Below are positions 39,848-50,281 of a stretch of DNA of 64,000 nucleotides, one piece after another. The translations under genes were made by a program, and so were the position numbers. The DNA is from Colwellia sp. RSH04 (GTDB taxonomy: Bacteria; Pseudomonadota; Gammaproteobacteria; Enterobacterales; Alteromonadaceae), in assembly GCF_003545765.1 (NCBI RefSeq), contig NZ_QXIO01000004.1:368743-432742 (forward strand), given 5' to 3'. Each line of letters opens with the position of its first letter. Position 1 is the first letter of the stretch. The notes beneath the pieces are model-generated. The model did no database searches and was not told the origin of the DNA. It saw nothing but the letters and a program-made list of their open reading frames with translations.

Positions 39848-40010
39848 AACAAGCAATTAAACAATAAAACATTAGGCACAATTATACCTGATAGTAGTAA
39901 ATGAAGCCTAGCCTAAGAGATAAAAAAGAGAATACGCTATACTTACCTCCGTATGTTTATCACAATATGATATAAACATAGCCTTCAGATAAACCGTTAT
40001 TCGTTTTAAC

Positions 40011-41951
40011 ATGAGCCATCTCATACTTATGATAAAAAAAATTATTTCCTCACTTTTATTTATTTCATTATCTTGGCAAATAAATGCGAGTGATTCTTTT
40101 GTCATTACAAGTGACAAATCGCAGCAGCAAACATTTTTAAGAGCTGAAAAATACATATCCCAACCAAATTCAAGGCAATATATTGATTTATATAACCAAC
40201 TCTATTACTACCCCTTGCAACCTTATTTAGATCAACGTCGATTAATGGACAGGGTTAAGTTGTCTGATGCTGCAGAGATCGATAAATTTTTAACGAAATT
40301 TGAAGGTTCACCACTTGATTGGCCGTTACGAAAAAAATGGTTAAATTATTTAGCAAAGAAAAATAGACCTTTGCTGTTTATAAAGTATTTTAAACCGACA
40401 TCTAATGCAGAGTTAACTTGTAAGCATTTAGCGTTTTCATTAAAAGCAGGTTTACCAGAAAGTACAGTATTACCACAAGTAACAAAATTATGGTTGGTCG
40501 GTAAATCACAAGATAAGTCTTGTGACCCGTTATTTAAACTATGGGAAAAAGCAGGATATAGAACACCAGATATTGTATGGCAGAGGATAGAGCTTTCTGC
40601 TGATGGAGGTAAGCACACACTATTGCCATACCTAACAAAATTATTGCCTGAAGAAGAAAAGTACTTAGGTAAGCTCTGGCATAAAGTTCGTCGAGATCCT
40701 GCAATAGTTTCTCGATTGAGTAAATTTCCAAATAAATCTGAAAAAGAAAGTCAGATATTTACTTATGGTATTAAACGTTTAGTCTGGCGTGATTCAAACA
40801 GAGCAATCAAAACATATAAAAAAGCGCAAAGCATGTTTAAGTTTTCTGATGAACAATTACATCAAATTAATGAAAAATTCGCACTCGCTTTGGCAAATAA
40901 GAACCATAAATCAGCAAGTCAGTGGCTGGAAAAATTAAACCCGGCACAACTGAATAAGAACATGTTGCAATGGCGTTTAACGCAGGTATTAAAGCAACAA
41001 GATTGGCAACGTGTGATAACAGAGCTAGCGTTATTACCTGAATCTCATAAAAGCGATTTACAATGGCAATACTGGTATGGCAGAGCATTAATTGAAACAG
41101 GGAAAGAAGCGAAGGGCAATGATGTTTTGAATAAGCTAGCTAATAAACGTCATTATTATGGTTTTTTAGCGGCAAGTTATTTACAAGCACCTGTAAGCTT
41201 AGAGCACAAACCTGTTGATACCACGCTTGCAGAAAAGCAAAAGGTGTTGAGTCACCCAGCAGCAAAAAGAGCTTTTGAGTTGTTCTATTTAAAACGATAT
41301 ACACAAGCAAGAAGAGAATGGAATTTTTGGTTGTCTCAATTAAATAATCAAGAGAAATTAGTTGCGGCAAAAATTGCTAATGAGAATCAATGGTTTGATC
41401 GAGCCATATTTACCTTATCTCAAGTGGGCTACCTTAATGACGTATCATTAAGGTTTCCAAAGGCTTTTGATGAAAAAATTAATCAACATGCGAATAAAGC
41501 AAAGATTGCTCCTGCGTGGGCATTTGCCATTACTCGAAGAGAAAGTTCTTTTATGACTGACGCACATTCATCAGCTGGGGCACGCGGCTTAATGCAAATT
41601 ATGCCCAAAACAGCGAAGTCGCTCAAGCGTGGTAAAGTGAGCAAACGGTATTTATTCAATGCGGAAAATAATATTAAATTAGGTACAAAATATTTGCGTC
41701 AGTTACTGGATAAAAATAAAGGTAACCAAGTACTGGCAACTGCTTCATATAATGCTGGGCCATATCGTGTGAAGCGCTGGTTAAAAAATTTGAAATCTAT
41801 GCCTGCCGATATTTGGATTGAAACAATACCGTTTAAAGAAACTCGCAATTACGTTAAAAGTGTTTTGGCATATCAAGAAATTTACCAACATAAGCCTGGA
41901 GAGGTCAGCCGTGTTTTTGAAAATGTTATTAACATGAATATTGGTGATTAA
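40011..41951 (+). CDS. slt: Soluble lytic murein transglycosylase Slt
   Basis: Periplasmic exolytic transglycosylase that cleaves glycan strands to 1,6-anhydro-muropeptides. At 646 residues it matches the Slt70 family. It has a signal peptide, a long helical superhelix and a C-terminal lysozyme-like domain with catalytic E511 in RRESSF, followed by SSAGARGLMQIMPKTA and ATASYNAGP. An in-frame ATG at 40029 would give a more compact signal peptide (MIKKIISSLLF). Neither start has a strong ribosome-binding site. Confidence 0.93.
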   Translation: MSHLILMIKKIISSLLFISLSWQINASDSFVITSDKSQQQTFLRAEKYISQPNSRQYIDLYNQLYYYPLQPYLDQRRLMDRVKLSDAAEIDKFLTKFEGSPLDWPLRKKWLNYLAKKNRPLLFIKYFKPTSNAELTCKHLAFSLKAGLPESTVLPQVTKLWLVGKSQDKSCDPLFKLWEKAGYRTPDIVWQRIELSADGGKHTLLPYLTKLLPEEEKYLGKLWHKVRRDPAIVSRLSKFPNKSEKESQIFTYGIKRLVWRDSNRAIKTYKKAQSMFKFSDEQLHQINEKFALALANKNHKSASQWLEKLNPAQLNKNMLQWRLTQVLKQQDWQRVITELALLPESHKSDLQWQYWYGRALIETGKEAKGNDVLNKLANKRHYYGFLAASYLQAPVSLEHKPVDTTLAEKQKVLSHPAAKRAFELFYLKRYTQARREWNFWLSQLNNQEKLVAAKIANENQWFDRAIFTLSQVGYLNDVSLRFPKAFDEKINQHANKAKIAPAWAFAITRRESSFMTDAHSSAGARGLMQIMPKTAKSLKRGKVSKRYLFNAENNIKLGTKYLRQLLDKNKGNQVLATASYNAGPYRVKRWLKNLKSMPADIWIETIPFKETRNYVKSVLAYQEIYQHKPGEVSRVFENVINMNIGD

Positions 41952-42063
41952 GCAGTGCTGCTGCCAAGCAAAATGAACACTGTGAAAAAATAATATTGCT
42001 GTTCAAGCCAATGTACAGCAATTGGGTTGTGCTATGATGTATAAAAAACTGGAGACCTATCAA

Positions 42064-43395
42064 ATGACTGTATTAATTGACAAATTGGCTAAACTTTACC
42101 CAGCCCATGTAGCTCAACTTCAACAAATAACCAAAACAGTATTAAAACGAGAGAACCTCGAAGGTCTTGTTATACATTCAGGTCAAGAGATCAAGGCGTT
42201 TTTAGATGACAATAGTTATCCGTTTAAAGTGAACCCGCACTTTAAATATTGGCTTCCCTTAACTGAAGTAACCAATTCGTGGTTAGTGGTTAACGGTGAA
42301 GACAAGCCAATATTGATTTACTACCAGCCCGTTGACTTTTGGCATAAAGTAACACCATTAGATGAAAGTTACTGGGGTGGATACTTCAATATAAAAATAC
42401 TAAAAAAGGCTTCAGAAGTAGATCAGTTATTACCATACGATAAAAAAGGCTATGCGTATATTGGCGAACATTTAGAAGTTGCCAGAGCACTAGGGTTTGA
42501 CAACATAAACCCAGAGCCGTTAATTAGTTATATTCATTATCACAGAGCTTATAAAACAAACTATGAGCATGAGTGTATGCGTCAATCAAATAAATTAGCG
42601 GTGTTAGGGCATAAAGCGGCCAAAACAGCCTTTTTACAAGGTGATACTGAGTATGATATTCAACAAGCTTATTTAACGGCAATAGGCTTTACTACTAATG
42701 ATACGCCTTATGGCAACATAGTCGCTTTAAACAAAAATTGTTCAATTTTGCACTACACAGCACTTGAGCGAACACCTCCACAAACGCATCAGTCCTTTTT
42801 AATTGATGCCGGTGCAAATTTTAATGGTTATGCATCAGACATAACCAGAACCTATGCTTATAAAGATAATAAGTTTGCAGAGTTAATTAAACGTATGGAT
42901 CAACTTATGCTTAATGCAGTTGATGGTTTAAAGCCTGGCGTCAGTTATGTCGATTTGCATATACAAACTTACTTAGAGATAGGTAAGGTGTTAAAAGAAT
43001 TTAACTTAATTAACGTTGATGCGGAATTAGCAGCAGAATCAGGCGTAATATCTACATTTTTCCCGCATGGGTTAGGGCACCACTTAGGGCTGCAAACTCA
43101 TGATGTTGGTGGCTTTATGGCTGATGAACGAGGTACCCATGTAAATACGCCAGAAGCACATCCATTTTTACGAACATCTCGTGTGATTGAAGCAAATCAA
43201 GTATTTACTATTGAACCTGGTTTATATTTTATTGATTCATTACTTGCTGACTTAAAAAGTTCTAAACTTGCTGATCAAATAAATTGGCAGAACGTAGATG
43301 AACTTCGTGCGTTTGGTGGGATTAGAATAGAAGATAACATTATTGTTCATCAATCACACAATGAAAACATGACGCGTGATCTTGAATTAAGTTAG
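42064..43395 (+). CDS. pepQ: Xaa-Pro dipeptidase PepQ
   Basis: M24-family dimetal prolidase that hydrolyses X-Pro dipeptides, 443 residues (same as E. coli). Metal-ligand motifs are seen in LIDAGANFNGYASDITRTY, HGLGHHLGLQTHD, TIEPGLYF and GGIRIEDN. I chose the ATG at 42064: GGAGA lies 9 bases upstream and the length matches. An ATG at 42022 opens the same frame earlier. Confidence 0.95.
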   Translation: MTVLIDKLAKLYPAHVAQLQQITKTVLKRENLEGLVIHSGQEIKAFLDDNSYPFKVNPHFKYWLPLTEVTNSWLVVNGEDKPILIYYQPVDFWHKVTPLDESYWGGYFNIKILKKASEVDQLLPYDKKGYAYIGEHLEVARALGFDNINPEPLISYIHYHRAYKTNYEHECMRQSNKLAVLGHKAAKTAFLQGDTEYDIQQAYLTAIGFTTNDTPYGNIVALNKNCSILHYTALERTPPQTHQSFLIDAGANFNGYASDITRTYAYKDNKFAELIKRMDQLMLNAVDGLKPGVSYVDLHIQTYLEIGKVLKEFNLINVDAELAAESGVISTFFPHGLGHHLGLQTHDVGGFMADERGTHVNTPEAHPFLRTSRVIEANQVFTIEPGLYFIDSLLADLKSSKLADQINWQNVDELRAFGGIRIEDNIIVHQSHNENMTRDLELS

Positions 43396-43413
43396 TAAAT
43401 TGATATTGAGTGA

Positions 43414-44031
43414 ATGACTAAATCTTATTTAATCGCGACTAACGATGTTGTTGATGAAACTATCGTAACTCGTAGTCGTTTTATTTGTTATTTGCATCCG
43501 TGCGACTCCACTGAAAAAGCAAAAGAATTAATCAAGGCGTCTCAAATATTGCATCCGCAAGCTAACCATCATTGTTATGCCTTTGTTGTTGGCTCAGCAC
43601 AAGATAGTCAAGGTTATGGCTTTTCTGATGATGGTGAGCCAAGTGGTACAGCAGGAAGGCCTATGTTGGCTGTATTGCAAGGATCTGGTATAGGGCAAGT
43701 TTGTGCCATTGTTGTTCGTTATTTCGGCGGTACAAAATTGGGAACAGGTGGTTTGCAAAGAGCCTATGGTGGTAGTGTTAGGCAAGCATTAACTTTTTTA
43801 CAGTCAAAAACTAAAATAGCTATGGTGCATAAAACTTTAGCGTGTCAATATAGTCAGGTTAACGATATCCTGCATCTACTTTCCATGGTTGAAGGCAAAG
43901 TAATCAGTCAAGCATACCAGCAAGCGGTTGAGTTTGAGTTAGCTATTCCGTGGGATAAAGTAGACAGTTTTCAACAACAGTTACAAACAATGTCTTCAGG
44001 GCAATTAGTCTTATCAAAAGATAATGAGTAA
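43414..44031 (+). CDS. yigZ: YigZ/IMPACT family protein
   Basis: A 205-residue member of the UPF0029/IMPACT family. GFSDDGEPSGTAGRPML and the RYFGGTKLGTGGL block are the hallmarks. Molecular function in bacteria is unclear. The order pepQ-yigZ-trkH is the E. coli order, and 18 bases separate it from pepQ. Confidence 0.93.
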   Translation: MTKSYLIATNDVVDETIVTRSRFICYLHPCDSTEKAKELIKASQILHPQANHHCYAFVVGSAQDSQGYGFSDDGEPSGTAGRPMLAVLQGSGIGQVCAIVVRYFGGTKLGTGGLQRAYGGSVRQALTFLQSKTKIAMVHKTLACQYSQVNDILHLLSMVEGKVISQAYQQAVEFELAIPWDKVDSFQQQLQTMSSGQLVLSKDNE

Positions 44032-44069
44032 GCCTTTGTTCATTACACCTAAATAGAATAAGAATAACC

Positions 44070-45521
44070 GTGCAATATAAAAATATTATCAGGATCTTAG
44101 GTTTGTTGGTGGCGTTATTAAGTGTCACTATGTTACCGCCCGCACTTATCTCTATGCTATATCGTGATGGCGGTGGTGTTCCTTTTTTGATGGCATTCTT
44201 ATGGTGTTTATTTACCGGCATTATCGCTTGGTACCCTAATAGAAATGAAAAAACAGATTTAAGGGCGAGAGAAGGTTTTTTAATTGTTGTACTTTTTTGG
44301 CTTGTTCTGGCTAGCTTTTCTGCGATTCCTTTACTCTTACTTGAACAACCTAACTTATCAGCAACCGATGCTTTTTTTGAATCTTTTTCTGGCTTAACCA
44401 CTACAGGTGCAACAATACTAACCAATATAGAAGCTTTGCCTCATGCGGTATTGTTTTATCGACAACAGTTGCAATGGCTTGGTGGTATGGGGATTATTGT
44501 TTTAGCTGTTGCGGTGCTTCCCATGTTAGGAATTGGTGGTATGCAATTATATAGAGCTGAAACGCCAGGCCCTGTTAAAGATTCTAAAATGACACCCAGG
44601 ATAGCCGATACGGCAAAACATCTTTGGTATATTTATTTATCATTAACTGTTGCGTGTGCCGTAGCCTATTGGCTTGCAGGAATGAGTGTTTTTGATGCAG
44701 TTTGCCACTCCTTTTCAACGATAGCTATTGGTGGTTTTTCAACGCATGATGCAAGCATGGGCTACTTTAATAGTCCGCAAATCAATTTGGTTTGTGTATT
44801 CTTTTTAATTATTGCAGGCGTTAATTTTGCTCTTCATTATGCTGTTGTTCAAAGTAAGTCATTAAAGAATTACTTCTATGATCCAGAGTTTAAAGTTTTT
44901 ATTGCTATTCAAGTGGCACTCACATTAATTTGTTTCTTTGTATTAATGGCTTCTGGTACATATCAAAATGAAGATACCGCGTTAGATCAAGCTTTATTTC
45001 AATCAGTGTCAATTAGTACAACAGCGGGTTTTACTACAACATCCTTTGCAGACTGGCCAACCTTATTACCTATTTTATTGATATTCTCTAGCTTTATTGG
45101 GGGCTGTGCTGGTAGTACTGGTGGTGGAATGAAAGTGGTTCGAGTGGTACTACTTTATTTACAAGGTGTGCGAGAGCTAAATAAGCTTGTGCACCCCAAA
45201 GCAATATTTAGTATTAAATTAGGTAAGAAAGTTCTTCCTGATAGGGTGGTGGAAGCTGTCTGGGGTTTCTTCTCCGCCTATGCTGCGGTTTTTGTTATTT
45301 GTATGTTGTTATTATTAGCAGCAGGCATGGATGATATTACTGCTTTTACTGCGGTTGCTGCCTGTATTAATAACTTAGGTCCTGGGTTAGGCGAAGTTGC
45401 AGCTAACTTTGCCAGTATCAATGATATGAGTAAATGGGTGTTGATAATGGCTATGCTATTTGGTCGTTTAGAAATATTTACTCTTTTAGTATTATTCACG
45501 CCAGCATTTTGGCGTTCATAA
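44070..45521 (+). CDS. trkH: Trk potassium uptake protein TrkH
   Basis: Inner-membrane K+ channel subunit, 483 residues, with four pore-loop repeats. Selectivity glycines are visible in GLTTTGAT, STIAIGGFST, STTAGFTT and NNLGPGLG. GTG start. It works with cytoplasmic TrkA, encoded about 3.3 kb downstream on the opposite strand. Confidence 0.95.
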   Translation: MQYKNIIRILGLLVALLSVTMLPPALISMLYRDGGGVPFLMAFLWCLFTGIIAWYPNRNEKTDLRAREGFLIVVLFWLVLASFSAIPLLLLEQPNLSATDAFFESFSGLTTTGATILTNIEALPHAVLFYRQQLQWLGGMGIIVLAVAVLPMLGIGGMQLYRAETPGPVKDSKMTPRIADTAKHLWYIYLSLTVACAVAYWLAGMSVFDAVCHSFSTIAIGGFSTHDASMGYFNSPQINLVCVFFLIIAGVNFALHYAVVQSKSLKNYFYDPEFKVFIAIQVALTLICFFVLMASGTYQNEDTALDQALFQSVSISTTAGFTTTSFADWPTLLPILLIFSSFIGGCAGSTGGGMKVVRVVLLYLQGVRELNKLVHPKAIFSIKLGKKVLPDRVVEAVWGFFSAYAAVFVICMLLLLAAGMDDITAFTAVAACINNLGPGLGEVAANFASINDMSKWVLIMAMLFGRLEIFTLLVLFTPAFWRS

Positions 45522-45542
45522 ATTACAAATCAATCACCTAAA

Positions 45543-45581
45543 GCTTGTATATACATGTGTGATTTCATTGTATATACAAGC
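45543..45581. terminator. Bidirectional hairpin between trkH and the metallopeptidase gene
   Basis: Perfect 13-bp inverted repeat GCTTGTATATACA/TGTATATACAAGC with a 13-base spacer. Located between convergent genes, 22 and 20 bases from the two stops. No U-run, so it may act as a two-way terminator or 3' barrier. Confidence 0.65.
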
Positions 45582-45601
45582 CATCTTAATGCATGATTTA
45601 T

Positions 45602-48493
45602 TTAGAATTGATGGCTAACACCAATCCACCCTTGAGTATCAGATTTTTTATTTTCAGGGTTTACCTGAGCTACTCCGTAGTTAATCTCTAAGTCAGTAAT
45701 ACCCGTAAAGCCAAAACTATTATGAATAACTCCTGAGAAGCCATAACTGTCTATTTCTTCTTGAGTACCCATCTTATGACGACGATAAAACAACTGCCCG
45801 AAGCTTACAGGTATGTATGCTTGCATTTGTTCATAGTCGTTAGCTTGCAGGCTATAAAAAGCTAATTCAGGTGTCAGTAGTTTATTTAAATGAGCTTTTT
45901 CTTGTATGAGTGACGCAGAATAACCACCTAAAGACAGTATGTTACCCGCGTCACTTGTACGATTAGCCCATATGTATGAAACACCAAATCCGTAACCTTT
46001 AAAATGAGCATTAATGTCAAATTCACCGTTACTACCTTGATAGGATGATGATGAATTTTGCTGATAATAGTCATCTTGCCCTTGTAAAACCGTGGTGTTA
46101 AAGTTCTGATTTACACCCCAGCTTTGTTTATCTAACGACCAACGCTGCACTAACCCCAATGAAAAGTAATGGCTATCAAAGCTGTCTTTATTTGCAACTT
46201 TGCCTTGAGCAAAAGCATTAAGCTTTAGTGTATCAAACTGCATAGGGTAACTGGCTTCGACAAATAAGCCCTTTTCTTTTAAGTGACCCAAGTTAATAGC
46301 GTCTTGATATTGCTGATTAGTTTTTAGTTTAAACTGGTAGCCATGAGCCATTACTTTTATTGGCCAACCATGCCACCGAGCACTTGCTGAAAAGCCCGAG
46401 AGTATATTGCTTGATAAGTCCTGACTTATATTAGCCTGCCAATCAAAACGTCCCAGAACATCACCACTTTTATAACCTAATTCAAGCATACTTGAACTCG
46501 CAGAGTAGAAATTACCGCCTAACGTTACAGTACCTTGCTGAGGTCCAATGCCATAACTAGATTGCTCACCAAGAGCTGAATTTATCGCAATATCAGCTTT
46601 GGCTAACTGGTGAGATGAAGCCAAATTACGGGTAACCGTTGCACTGGTTGTTGGATTGGTTATAGTCGTTTTTTTCGCTTTATTAACAGGTAGTTGATAA
46701 ATGTCTGGACCATTGCTATTTATTGCAAGGTGGAGCAGTTCATTTTCATTCATTGCTACAGGCCAAGTGACAGGTTGTTCTCCTGAGGTGATTGATACCA
46801 AGGAATTGTCAGTAAAGTTATACTGATAAAGTTTTGTTTGCTTGTCTAATCCAGCAACAAAAAAGATTGATTTACCATCTTTTGCCCATTCCGGAAAAGA
46901 TAAAAATTGATAGTTTTCAGGTGCTGGTACGGTTTCTTCTTTACCTGTGATGATATTTTTAATTTTTAACGCCCATTTTTTATTTAACGTGCTAACAAGG
47001 TAAGCAAGTTGCTTTTGATCTGGGCTAATGCGAGGAAAGTCATAAACATGCTCTAAGCTTGCAGGTGTTAATTCACTCTCTGTGCTTAGTTGCTTATTAG
47101 TATTGAGAGATAACTGAACGAGTTGCGATTTACCGTAACGGTTTCGCTCGGCGTAAATTGTTTGGCCATTATCAGCAATATCAAAGCGTCTCAAGTTTTG
47201 TTCATTGCTTAATTGAGTCACTGTATTATTTGAGAGTTGCCACACAAATAAATCTTGATGAAACTCGTTGGCGCTAGATAAACTCATTGAACGATATATT
47301 ATATGATCGTTATCAAGCCATCGAGGGTCATTGATATCACGATGATTAGTTTGGGATAAACTATATGCTTGCTTACGCTTAAAAACTTTAGGTGCTTTAG
47401 CGGCAATATCTTTTGGATCGTCTTTAAGTAATTCTGCTACTTCCTCATCATATTCTTTTTTTGCTTCCGTGTTTTCTTCGGTTTTATAAACCTGAAGAGT
47501 AACGTTGGTTTCATCATCATTTTTTGTTTTTTCAACAACAGCCAAGTGTTGACCATTAGGGCTAATGCTTGGCGCACTCACATAACCTGATAAATCTAAC
47601 CAAAGCGTTGAGTCTATTGCAGGATAATTAACTTCTTTTTGAAGTGCTTGAAAAGTGTATTCAGCAATAAAGCGTTGATATAAATTCTGTGCTGATTGAG
47701 GAAATACACCATCAAACGCTTGATTGAATGTACGGTTTTTTACTGCTGTCCATCGAGTCCAAACAGCATCCAAGGTTTGTTCACCATAGTTTTCTTCTAA
47801 CCACTTTAAATATCTTACACCAACCAAATACGCCATCGAGCCAGACATAAAGTCATTATTTATGTTGCTTAGCTCTGCATATGAGGGCAGAGCACCTTGT
47901 CGTGCAAACTGTTGTAATATAGATTCAACATAGTTGTTATATAATCTACCACGACCAGTCATTTTAGATTCAAGCAATGTCGCATAGCCTTCAGCAACCC
48001 AACGTTCGCCTTTTATTTGGCTAGCGTCATAAATATCATACCACCCTGCAACTTTACTGCGAATATTTGAACGACTCTTTTGTGCGAGGTGAACTAAGTG
48101 GACGTATTCATGAAGTACTAATAATTGTTGCCAACCAGTAGAGTTTGAAATAACACTATCAGACATAGGTGGTGTTGCGAAAAGTGCCATATACGGTTTA
48201 TGACTTAACGGTACAGCAAAACCATTTGCCGCATTGAGTGGATCAATTATGTAGGCATCAACCTTTTCTGATAATACTCTTCCTTGCTGTTGTTCAACAA
48301 GTGTACGAACTGCCTCCATTTCACGTGCACTTGAAAGAGCCCATTGTTCATATTCAGGTGTGAAATGCACTCGAAAATTTTCAGTTTCAAAGGTTTGCCA
48401 GTTTTTACTGTTGTCTAATTGATCTGTTTTGGCATAGCTAGTGGTAGCAAATAAGGCCAAACTAATAGCTTTGAGGGTTTTGCTGATGTGCAT
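45602..48493 (-). CDS. HExxH metallopeptidase / TolB-like propeller / beta-barrel outer-membrane protein
   Basis: A 963-residue exported protein in three parts. First, a gluzincin-like peptidase domain: HEYVH (H128, E129, H132) with E168 in WVAEGYA as likely third ligand. Second, TolB/WD40-like propeller repeats (SPNGQHLAVV, DPRWLDNDHIIY, SPDQKQLAYL). Third, a C-terminal beta-rich segment ending in F, typical of outer-membrane barrels. Signal peptide ends near SYA. AAGGG lies 6 bases before the ATG at 48493; the ATG two codons earlier abuts it. Domain calls are motif-based; function unknown. Confidence 0.7.
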   Translation of the reverse strand: MHISKTLKAISLALFATTSYAKTDQLDNSKNWQTFETENFRVHFTPEYEQWALSSAREMEAVRTLVEQQQGRVLSEKVDAYIIDPLNAANGFAVPLSHKPYMALFATPPMSDSVISNSTGWQQLLVLHEYVHLVHLAQKSRSNIRSKVAGWYDIYDASQIKGERWVAEGYATLLESKMTGRGRLYNNYVESILQQFARQGALPSYAELSNINNDFMSGSMAYLVGVRYLKWLEENYGEQTLDAVWTRWTAVKNRTFNQAFDGVFPQSAQNLYQRFIAEYTFQALQKEVNYPAIDSTLWLDLSGYVSAPSISPNGQHLAVVEKTKNDDETNVTLQVYKTEENTEAKKEYDEEVAELLKDDPKDIAAKAPKVFKRKQAYSLSQTNHRDINDPRWLDNDHIIYRSMSLSSANEFHQDLFVWQLSNNTVTQLSNEQNLRRFDIADNGQTIYAERNRYGKSQLVQLSLNTNKQLSTESELTPASLEHVYDFPRISPDQKQLAYLVSTLNKKWALKIKNIITGKEETVPAPENYQFLSFPEWAKDGKSIFFVAGLDKQTKLYQYNFTDNSLVSITSGEQPVTWPVAMNENELLHLAINSNGPDIYQLPVNKAKKTTITNPTTSATVTRNLASSHQLAKADIAINSALGEQSSYGIGPQQGTVTLGGNFYSASSSMLELGYKSGDVLGRFDWQANISQDLSSNILSGFSASARWHGWPIKVMAHGYQFKLKTNQQYQDAINLGHLKEKGLFVEASYPMQFDTLKLNAFAQGKVANKDSFDSHYFSLGLVQRWSLDKQSWGVNQNFNTTVLQGQDDYYQQNSSSSYQGSNGEFDINAHFKGYGFGVSYIWANRTSDAGNILSLGGYSASLIQEKAHLNKLLTPELAFYSLQANDYEQMQAYIPVSFGQLFYRRHKMGTQEEIDSYGFSGVIHNSFGFTGITDLEINYGVAQVNPENKKSDTQGWIGVSHQF

Positions 48494-48519
48494 AAACATC
48501 CCTTTTTATGATGAGTTAT

Positions 48520-48787
48520 TAGGGTCTGTTGATCTTTCGCGATTAAATTTTGTTCGAGCTAAAAGCGTTTTATTCGCGGCGAGTAGTGTGTAGCTTAGTC
48601 ATTCTAAGCAAATACTACTCAACAAAGCATAAAATGCTTTTAGCCGAATCCTTCGGACAGCGTTTGTTGGTCATTTTTACGGCGTTATCGCCTTTTTATG
48701 TGGAATAACCACATGACAAAGGCTCTGCCTTGTACAAATATCCAACAAAAAGCTGAAAAAACAACCCTGAAAGTTCAACAGACCCTA
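48520..48787. mobile_element. MITE-like element with terminal inverted repeats
   Basis: A 268-bp non-coding element with ends TAGGGTCTGTTGATCTTTC and GAAAGTTCAACAGACCCTA, matching 18 of 19 when inverted. Internal arms GCTAAAAGCGTTTTAT and ATAAAATGCTTTTAGC form a further large stem-loop. No ORF or transposase inside. The end bases TA could be a target duplication or part of the repeat. It lies about 26 bases upstream of the metallopeptidase start, in its promoter region. Confidence 0.75.
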
Positions 48788-48860
48788 GATAAAAAGGGTA
48801 TTATTACAGCTAATTACCTTAATAATAAGTTATTAGCTGTAAGAAATTATTTAAAAAGTG

Positions 48861-50237
48861 TTAGAAATAAATAGCACCAACTTGGAATAGCTTCTCAACA
48901 TCCGTTATATAGCGCTTATTAACAAGGAATAAAATCACGTGATCTTCTTCTCTAATTAGCGTATTTGAATGCGCAATAAGCACTTCATTTCCACGGACAA
49001 TAGCACCAATAGTTGTCCCAGGTGGTAGTTTGATTGATTTAATTGCTCGACCGACTACTTTCGAAGACTTTTCATCTCCTTTGGCAACAATTTCAATCGA
49101 TTCAGCAGCACCACCACGTAAGCTATATACATTATCAATTGTGCCGCGCCTAACATGAGTTAACAGTGCTGAAATTGTTGCCTGTTGTGGTGAAATAGCA
49201 ATATCAATAGTACTACCATGCACAAGGTCGATATAAGCATCACGTTGAATAAGCACCATGGTTTTACGAACGCCTAAGCGTTTGGCAAGTAATGATGACA
49301 TTATATTGGCTTCGTCGTCGTTAGTTACCGCAATAAAAACATCAAATTGATCGATGCCTTCCTCATTTAATAGTTCTTGGTCTGAAGAGTCGCCTTGAAA
49401 AACCAAGGTATCATTCAGCTCTGAGGTAAGTTGCTCTGCACGTTTTGCTGAACGTTCAATCAGTTTAACTTTATGATGCTTCTCTAATATTCTCGCCAAA
49501 CCAGCACCAATATTACCGCCACCAGCAATCATGATACGTTTGTAAGCAGGTTCAAGCTTTTGTAATTCATTCATGACTGCGCGAATATGAATACTTGCAG
49601 CGATAAAAAACACTTCATCATCAGCTTCTATTACGGTGGTGCCTAAGGGTCTAATAGGTTTACCATTTCGGTAAATTGCCGCAACGCGCGTGTCGACATT
49701 AGGTATGTGATCTTTAAGCGTGGAAAGCGCATGTCCTACTAATAAGCCGCCATAATAGGCTTTTACCGCAACTAGGCTGACTTTACCTTGTGCAAATTCA
49801 AGAACTTGTAAAGCTCCTGGGTAGTCAATAAGTCGAGCAATATCACGGGTTACTAGTTGTTCTGGTGCAATCACGTGATCTACAGGTATGTGTTTTTTAT
49901 GAAATAACTCGTCTGAATACTTCAATACTTGGTTTGAGCGAATCCGCGCAATTTTTTTATGCGTATTAAAAAGTGAAGAACAAATTTGGCAGGTGATCAT
50001 GTTGGTGGCATCATCACTGGTTACCGCGATAACCATATCGGCATCTTCTGCACCAGCATTTTTCAATACTTCAGGGAAGTACCCTTGACCAGCAACAACT
50101 TGTAAATCCATTTTATCTTGCAGGTTGCGCAATTTTTCAGCATCAATATCAACAACTGAAATGTCATTATTTTCACCTACAAGGTTTTCAGCCAATGTGC
50201 CGCCAACTTGACCGGCACCTACTATGATAATTTTCAT
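48861..50237 (-). CDS. trkA: Trk potassium uptake regulatory protein TrkA
   Basis: Cytoplasmic NAD-binding gate of the Trk system, 458 residues. Two RCK halves each have a nucleotide fold: [11 protein letters not shown] at the N-terminus and [11 protein letters not shown] near residue 235. Follows rsmB in the conserved order fmt-rsmB-trkA, with 44 bases between. Confidence 0.96.
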   Translation of the reverse strand: MKIIIVGAGQVGGTLAENLVGENNDISVVDIDAEKLRNLQDKMDLQVVAGQGYFPEVLKNAGAEDADMVIAVTSDDATNMITCQICSSLFNTHKKIARIRSNQVLKYSDELFHKKHIPVDHVIAPEQLVTRDIARLIDYPGALQVLEFAQGKVSLVAVKAYYGGLLVGHALSTLKDHIPNVDTRVAAIYRNGKPIRPLGTTVIEADDEVFFIAASIHIRAVMNELQKLEPAYKRIMIAGGGNIGAGLARILEKHHKVKLIERSAKRAEQLTSELNDTLVFQGDSSDQELLNEEGIDQFDVFIAVTNDDEANIMSSLLAKRLGVRKTMVLIQRDAYIDLVHGSTIDIAISPQQATISALLTHVRRGTIDNVYSLRGGAAESIEIVAKGDEKSSKVVGRAIKSIKLPPGTTIGAIVRGNEVLIAHSNTLIREEDHVILFLVNKRYITDVEKLFQVGAIYF

Positions 50238-50281
50238 TTGTTTTTATTGTTCTCGCTTGAATTGAGCTAAAGTGTACCGAG

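Noticed and set aside
43943..44425. 160-codon ORF on the - strand
   Set aside because: Antisense to yigZ and trkH, both confidently identified; no recognisable protein.
48520..48787. Full insertion sequence
   Set aside because: No transposase ORF inside; only terminal and internal inverted repeats.
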